Shown here in pieces: positions 59,447 to 64,000 of a stretch of 64,000 nt of DNA (the stretch's first letter is position 1; every line of letters begins with the position of its first letter). Origin of the DNA: Acetobacteraceae bacterium (GTDB lineage: Bacteria; Pseudomonadota; Alphaproteobacteria; Acetobacterales; Acetobacteraceae); NCBI GenBank assembly GCA_030041375.1, contig JASHOA010000060.1, forward strand, positions 62,001 to 126,000. The letters are read 5' to 3'. Both the position numbers and the translations under genes were made by a program. Under the pieces are notes generated by a model that was not told the origin of the DNA, ran no database searches, and was given only the letters and a program-made list of their open reading frames with translations.

Positions 59447-60817
59447 ATGCGGCTTGGCCTCAGGGCTGTCGGGTTCGCGATTCCCGCGCTCTCTCTCTTT
59501 TCCGGCTGCGCGGCCGTGGACAGCTTCAGCTCGCGTGCCTTCACCTACAATGACCAGGCCGCAACCATCGAGGAGCAGGAGCTGCTGCTCAACGTGGTGC
59601 GCGCCGCCTACCGCGCGCCGCTCCAGTTCACCGCCTTCACCCAGATCACCGGCCAGGCCGGGGTTTCCGGTACCGCCGCCTTCACGCTGCCCTTCAACCC
59701 CACTCCCTCCAGCTTCCCGCGCAGCGACGTTGCGAACCCGTCGGCAACCCTTTCCGGGACCGAGGCCTTCACCCTGGCCAATCTCAACACCCAGGAATTC
59801 TACCGGGGAATCCTCTCGCCGGTCCCGCTGGCAACGATCGAGCATTACATCGAACAGGGATACCCGGAGACCGTGGTTCTCACCCTGCTGGTCGGGCGCA
59901 TCGACTTTGCCGTCCCGGGCGGTGCTTCCGGATCGCTTTTCAACAATTTCTATCACTCCGGATTCAACCGCTTCGAATCGGCAATCCTCGGGTTCGTCGA
60001 TCTCGGGTTGAGAATGGAGACGGTGACGAACGTGCAATCGGTCGGCCCGCCGCTGCCGGCCGAGGACATCGACAAGGTGCGCGCGCTGGCGCCCCTGATC
60101 AACGCCGACACCACGCTGCACCGCTTTACGCCGAGCACCGACCCCGATCTCAGTGCCGAGGAACGCAACGCGCTCACCGCCCGGCACGCGGGCGAATATT
60201 ACCGCCTGCAGACCACCAGCGAGGTCAGCCGATTCTGCTTCGACGAAAGGTTTCGCAATCTCCCGGAAGCGAGCCGGGCGCTGGCCGGGGCGGGCCTGAT
60301 TGCTCCGGGCGAGACGGTCACCGGCTTTGCCGCGACGCTCGCCACCAGGGCGGAGGAATGCGGCGCACCGGGGTACCTGCGGAGACGGGCGGAAGCGCGC
60401 ACGGGCTATGCCGAGCCCGACAACCGGCTCACGCTCGAGGTCGAGAGCCCGAGCGGCGTGGCACGGCAGATTTCGCTCGGCCTCTCTATCACCATCCGAT
60501 CGGCAGAGGGGATCATCTATCATCTCGGCGAAATTGCGCGCGGAGAGCTGGCGATCGGCGTGGGCTCGGCTGAGCCGCCGCCGATCGTCAGGACCGCACT
60601 CGGCGATGATCGTCTTTTCACGGTCGGGCATCGCTGCAGCGGCGCGCCGCGCGAAATCAGCATCACCTATGGCGGGGCACGCTACTGCATCGGGATCGAC
60701 CCGTCGGGGGCGGACCGTTCCGCGGAGGTGATGCAGATCGTGTTGCAGCTTCTCGCGCTCGAGAACGCGGCCAAGAATCTCCCCGCGCCGGGCGTGATCT
60801 CGATTCTGGCTCCATGA
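59447..60817 (+). CDS. lipoprotein of unknown family
   Basis: A 456-residue protein with a lipoprotein signal: hydrophobic stretch then lipobox 'LFSGC' (Cys near 21). The mature part begins 'AAVDSFSSRAFTYNDQAATIEEQELLLNVVRAAYRAPLQFTAFTQITGQAGVSGTAAFTLPF', alternating short strands and helices, and ends in an all-beta section with two Cys. I do not recognise a domain. It is divergent from the TIR/STAND pair across 197 bases and is the first gene of the TrkA-RyR/SLOG unit (55 bases to the next gene). GGGAG precedes the ATG. Being membrane-anchored, it may sense or anchor the system. Confidence 0.7.
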   Translation: MRLGLRAVGFAIPALSLFSGCAAVDSFSSRAFTYNDQAATIEEQELLLNVVRAAYRAPLQFTAFTQITGQAGVSGTAAFTLPFNPTPSSFPRSDVANPSATLSGTEAFTLANLNTQEFYRGILSPVPLATIEHYIEQGYPETVVLTLLVGRIDFAVPGGASGSLFNNFYHSGFNRFESAILGFVDLGLRMETVTNVQSVGPPLPAEDIDKVRALAPLINADTTLHRFTPSTDPDLSAEERNALTARHAGEYYRLQTTSEVSRFCFDERFRNLPEASRALAGAGLIAPGETVTGFAATLATRAEECGAPGYLRRRAEARTGYAEPDNRLTLEVESPSGVARQISLGLSITIRSAEGIIYHLGEIARGELAIGVGSAEPPPIVRTALGDDRLFTVGHRCSGAPREISITYGGARYCIGIDPSGADRSAEVMQIVLQLLALENAAKNLPAPGVISILAP

Positions 60818-60872
60818 CCCGCGGGCGCTTCACCCCGGTTGCCGGGGCGGGACGAGCGAGGACGATCTGACG

Positions 60873-62819
60873 ATGCGCCTTAGCATCTATCGCCTCCGGG
60901 ACTGGTTCCTGCTCGCCCCGCTCTTCTGCGCGGCACTGGTGCTCGGCGTCATCGGCTTCGAGCATTGCACCGGACAGAATTGCCAGGTGTCCTCGCTCGG
61001 CGGCGCCATCGTTCGCACGCTGCTCCTGATCCGCCCGAGCCAGACCTTCTCGTTCGATGTGGATCCCTGGCAGCTCGTGATCGCGCAGTTCCTGATGTTC
61101 GCCGTCCTGCTGCTGGCCGGGCTGATGGGCAGCGTCAAGCTTTTCGTACACAACCTGCGCCATGATGTGCACCTGGCGCGTGCGCAGGCGATGCGCGGGC
61201 ATGTCATCGTGTGCGGGCTCGGCGAGACCGGCCTCGAGATCGTGCGGGGGTTGAGAAGGGCGGGAAAGGCGGTGGTGGCGATCAGCCGCGAGGAGAGTTC
61301 GGAGGCGGCCCTGTCCTGCGAGCGCATGGGAGTGCCGATGCTGAGCGGGGATGCGAGCCGCGTTGAGACGCTCGACCATGCCGGCGTGCGCCGCGCCGGC
61401 GCACTGGTGGCCACCACGGGTTCGGATGCCGTCAACCTCGATATTGCGGCCGCCGCCGGCCAGCGCGCCGCGGGACGGGTGAAGCCGCTTGTCATCCGCC
61501 CGGAAATCCGTGCGCCCTGGCTGATCGATGCGATCGCCGCGCCGCGCGGTGCCCTCTTCGATTCCACGCTTCTCGTGCATCCGCTGCGCGTGCAGGAGGT
61601 GGCAGCCAGGATTCTCCTGGGCAGGGCCAGCTTCACCCGCCGTCGCGACTCGCAACGGCGACTTCTGCTGGCCGGACTGGGCGATCTCGGGGCGGCGATC
61701 CTGCAGCATGCGGCGCTCTCCACTTTCGCGCTGCCGGGCGTGAAAGCCGAGGTCGTCTGCTACGACGACAAGGCCGCCGCACGCGAAGCGGCGGTGCGCT
61801 CCGCCCCGTGGCGAAAATTCCTTGATCTCGACCTCCGCCCCGCCTGCTTCGGCCCGATCGAAGATCCGGCCCGCGCGGTGGACTGGGATGCGATCCGCAC
61901 CGATCTGGCGGCGCATCCGCCGGATGCGGTGATCGTGGCGCTCGGCGACGACAATGCCGCCCTCGAGGCCGCTTTCGGCCTGCGCGACGCGCTCGACCGG
62001 CTGCGGCATTTCGCAACGCCGCTCTATGTTCGCACGCGGCACGCCGAAGGGCTTAGGCAGTTGCTGTCCCGGATGGCGGAACGTCCGCTGTGCCCGGAAC
62101 GGCTGGCGGGTTTCGGCGATCTTGGCTCGCTCACGGCGCCGGAACAGCTTTTCGACGAAGCGGCAGACCGGATGGCGCGCGCGGTGCACGCCATTTATCT
62201 CGCCGGGGCAAGGGAATGGGAGGGACCGGCGGCGGTGGCGTGGGAACGGCTGGCCGAACGCTTCCGCCGCAGCAGCCGCGCGAACGCGGACCATCTGCCG
62301 GTCAAGCTGGCCTTTGCCGGCCTCAGGCTTGCCCCGGGACCCGGTCAGGGGGCGAGGCTCTCGGAGGACGAGATCGAAAAGCTGGCAGAGGCCGAGCATT
62401 TCCGCTGGAGCCGGGTATTGGAGGCGGAAGGCTGGCGGGTCGGCCCGCGCGACGAAGCGGCGAAGACGCATCCCCTGCTGGTTCCGTGGCCGCAACTTCC
62501 CGCACCGGTGCGGGCGGAGAACCGTTCCCGGACCGCCGATATTCCGCGCATCGCCGCGGAGGCGGGACTGGTCATCCGGCGCCTGGTGGCGACGGATCCG
62601 TCCGCTGCAGCGCCTGGGGCGGACGCGATCGCGGTTCTCGTGCTCGATCTCGAAGACAAGCCGGCCTGGCGCGCCGCCGAGGCGTTGGCGGCCGGGGCGC
62701 CGATCGCGGTGCAGGCGCGGGGCCTGGCACGGGCCTCGATCGGCGATCTCGCCGACCTGGCCCGGGACTTTCCGCGCGCTGCGGCGTCCGTGGAAGCCTG
62801 GGCCGAGCCGGCGGGATGA
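60873..62819 (+). CDS. 2TM protein with tandem TrkA-N and RyR domains
   Basis: A 648-residue protein. Two membrane helices (about 12-30 and 68-90) enclose 'EHCTGQNCQVSSLGGAIVRTLLLI', the position of a pore loop, but no potassium filter is present. A Rossmann (TrkA-N/RCK-like) domain follows: 'HVIVCGLGETGLEIVRGLRRAGKAVVAIS'; a second begins 'RLLLAGLGDLGAAILQHAAL' at about 265. Around 500-570 'AEAEHFRWSRVLEAEGWRVGPRDEAAKTHPLLVPW' is a prokaryotic RyR domain. The C-terminus looks like a small Rossmann-like unit. RyR, TrkA-N and SLOG domains co-occur in nucleotide-signalling conflict systems (work of Burroughs and Aravind). The start has GAGGA in front; it overlaps the next gene by ATGA. Confidence 0.85.
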   Translation: MRLSIYRLRDWFLLAPLFCAALVLGVIGFEHCTGQNCQVSSLGGAIVRTLLLIRPSQTFSFDVDPWQLVIAQFLMFAVLLLAGLMGSVKLFVHNLRHDVHLARAQAMRGHVIVCGLGETGLEIVRGLRRAGKAVVAISREESSEAALSCERMGVPMLSGDASRVETLDHAGVRRAGALVATTGSDAVNLDIAAAAGQRAAGRVKPLVIRPEIRAPWLIDAIAAPRGALFDSTLLVHPLRVQEVAARILLGRASFTRRRDSQRRLLLAGLGDLGAAILQHAALSTFALPGVKAEVVCYDDKAAAREAAVRSAPWRKFLDLDLRPACFGPIEDPARAVDWDAIRTDLAAHPPDAVIVALGDDNAALEAAFGLRDALDRLRHFATPLYVRTRHAEGLRQLLSRMAERPLCPERLAGFGDLGSLTAPEQLFDEAADRMARAVHAIYLAGAREWEGPAAVAWERLAERFRRSSRANADHLPVKLAFAGLRLAPGPGQGARLSEDEIEKLAEAEHFRWSRVLEAEGWRVGPRDEAAKTHPLLVPWPQLPAPVRAENRSRTADIPRIAAEAGLVIRRLVATDPSAAAPGADAIAVLVLDLEDKPAWRAAEALAAGAPIAVQARGLARASIGDLADLARDFPRAAASVEAWAEPAG

Positions 62820-64000
62820 ATGCCGCCCTGCTGCCGGCGCCGAAGCCGCGGCTTGGCTTCCGCGTCGGCGTCACCGGTGCGCGGCCGAACCGGCTGGATC
62901 CGGCCGCGGTGCCGGCTCTCGCCGCCGCGGTGGGTGCGGTTCTCGGGCACATCAGGATGACGATCGAGGCGCTGGCGGCGGAGCCGACGACACGCTCGCT
63001 CTACGCGCCGGAGCCGGCAACGTTCCGCTTCATTTCGCCGCTCGCCGAGGGTGCGGACCGGATCGCGGCCGAGGCGGCGCTCGCGCAGGGCTTTCGCCTG
63101 GAAGTCCCGATGCCGTTCCCGGAGGGCGAGTACAGGAAGACCTTTGCGCCGGAGCTGCCGCCCGGTTTCCCGCCATTCGAGCCCCTGCTCGCCAGGGCGG
63201 TGACAGAGAGAGGCGAGGCGGCCACGCTCACTCTCGACGGCAGCCTCGAGGCTGCCGAGCCGGCCTTTCGTGCGGTCGGCCGCCTGGTCGTCCGCAACAG
63301 CGACCTTCTGATCGCGATCTGGGACGGCAAGGACGGCAAGCCTGGCGGCACCGCGGAAATCGTTCGCTACGCCGCCCATGCGCAGGTGCCGATCTGGTGG
63401 ATCAAGGCCGAGGCCGATGCGCCACCCAGGCTGCTCGTGGGCGCGGCCATGTTCGAGCGGCGCGAGCACGCGGCCGAAGGCGCGGCAGCCGAGGCGGCGC
63501 TTTCTCTGTTGCTCCGGGCGACGATCCAGCCTCCGGAGCCGGGGGAGCCCGCCCGCCATGGCTGGCTTGGGGAAATCATGCATCGGTTCGCTCTTCTCTT
63601 CGGTGACCGGCGCGAACCGCTGCCGGCATTTTTTGCCGAGACCGAGGAGCCGCGGCGCCCCTGGCCGTGGGGCATCTACGGGTGGCTGCTCGAGCGGCTG
63701 GCGCCCCCCCTTCCGGAAGCAGAAGGGCCCGTCGCACCGCCGCTTCCGGAAGCGACCGATGAAGTGGAAAGTTCCTGGGAGAGAATCTACGCGGCGGCGG
63801 ACCGGCAAGGCACCAAATACGCGGACCGTTACCGTTCGTCCTACGTGCTGGTCATCGGGCTGGCTGCCGTTACGGTGGCGACGCTCGGCCTCGGCCTCGC
63901 GCTGCCGGGCCCCGCCAGGCAGGGATGGACGCTGCTCAGACTGGCCAGCCTGATCCTCACGGTGTTCGAGTTCCTGGCCCTGATCGGCATTGCGGCGATC
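62816..64000 (+). CDS. SLOG-like domain protein with C-terminal membrane helices (partial)
   Basis: 395 codons are present and the frame is open at the window end. The N-terminus 'FRVGVTGARPNRLDPAAVPALAAAVGAVLGHI' and 'FISPLAEGADRIAAEAALAQGFRLEVPMPFPEGEYRKTFAPE' form a Rossmann-like nucleotide-binding domain of the SLOG/LOG group; 'VRNSDLLIAIWDGKDGKPGGTAEIVRYA' is its second half. From about residue 340 come two hydrophobic segments ('YVLVIGLAAVTVATLGLGLAL' and 'LLRLASLILTVFEFLALIGIAAI'), so it may end in a 2TM effector as in SLATT proteins. The ATG overlaps the stop of the TrkA-RyR gene. Read with its neighbours, it would sense a nucleotide and disturb the membrane. Confidence 0.75.
   Translation, partial: MNAALLPAPKPRLGFRVGVTGARPNRLDPAAVPALAAAVGAVLGHIRMTIEALAAEPTTRSLYAPEPATFRFISPLAEGADRIAAEAALAQGFRLEVPMPFPEGEYRKTFAPELPPGFPPFEPLLARAVTERGEAATLTLDGSLEAAEPAFRAVGRLVVRNSDLLIAIWDGKDGKPGGTAEIVRYAAHAQVPIWWIKAEADAPPRLLVGAAMFERREHAAEGAAAEAALSLLLRATIQPPEPGEPARHGWLGEIMHRFALLFGDRREPLPAFFAETEEPRRPWPWGIYGWLLERLAPPLPEAEGPVAPPLPEATDEVESSWERIYAAADRQGTKYADRYRSSYVLVIGLAAVTVATLGLGLALPGPARQGWTLLRLASLILTVFEFLALIGIAAI

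Overview
The DNA is GC-rich, with alpha-proteobacterial gene content and operon style: many ATGA/GTGA stop-start overlaps and GGAG-type ribosome sites. The mix of XoxF methanol dehydrogenase, pqqABCDE, glutathione-linked formaldehyde oxidation, a 23S-free and tRNA-free chromosome stretch with mutY, a DUF721/DciA gene and smc fits a methylotrophic or alcohol-oxidising alphaproteobacterium. Rhodospirillales/Acetobacteraceae is my best guess; this is inferred from gene style, not from a marker gene. I see no insertion sequence, prophage, tRNA, rRNA or CRISPR array.

Layout. (1) 1-1.4 kb: the tail of an Rrf2/NsrR-like regulator faces a three-gene operon (DUF1971, AhpD-like, DUF488) with a candidate NsrR-like operator. 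(2) 1.4-15.3 kb: catabolic genes. These are a thiamine-diphosphate lyase with a class III CoA-transferase, DUF983, an alpha/beta hydrolase, an amidohydrolase, an NAD-binding oxidoreductase, a PhyH dioxygenase, an HpcH/HpaI aldolase, a transketolase/E1-like enzyme, malonyl-CoA decarboxylase and a 3-hydroxyisobutyrate dehydrogenase-like enzyme. (3) 15.3-18.3 kb: housekeeping genes nnr, mutY and DUF721/DciA. (4) 18.3-34 kb: a quinoprotein island. It holds a second, atypical PQQ dehydrogenase with its cytochrome c, a PQQ-associated ABC system (permease, ATPase, beta-propeller, binding protein, two small exported proteins), a taurine/sulfonate-type ABC transporter, and xoxF-xoxG-xoxJ behind a long leader with three 23-bp iterons. 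(5) 34-40.3 kb: an FtrA-like regulator, a rhodanese, and an AcoR-like sigma-54 activator that faces a textbook -24/-12 promoter driving cytochrome c, a Gfa-like gene and S-(hydroxymethyl)glutathione dehydrogenase. (6) 40.5-43.8 kb: pqqABCDE, including a 25-codon pqqA. (7) 44-48.1 kb: a DsbA-like protein and SMC. (8) 48.3-64 kb: an accessory region of repeat and signalling proteins. It contains a membrane TPR protein, two low-complexity exported proteins, a TIR-like protein coupled to a STAND NTPase with about 19 Sel1 repeats, a lipoprotein, a 2TM/tandem TrkA-N/RyR protein and a SLOG-like protein with two C-terminal membrane helices that is cut by the window end.

How it fits together. Methanol or another alcohol would be oxidised in the periplasm by XoxF, which carries the D-x-D lanthanide signature. 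Electrons go to XoxG, and PQQ comes from pqqABCDE. The formaldehyde would be trapped by glutathione (Gfa-like protein) and oxidised by the FrmA-type dehydrogenase under sigma-54 control. A 15-bp palindrome, YTGCACTTTRTGCAG, lies about 120 bp upstream of both pqqA and the PQQ-associated ABC operon, and a half-site lies at the same distance before the second PQQ dehydrogenase, which suggests a shared regulator. Eight copies of a 50-bp palindrome, some linked to a 40-bp hairpin, lie at gene ends across the window.

The best candidate for an undescribed system is at 53.7-64 kb. TIR/STAND-Sel1 is translationally coupled and diverges from a lipoprotein, TrkA-N/RyR and SLOG-2TM cassette. It combines protein-repeat sensing with domains known from nucleotide-centred conflict systems.
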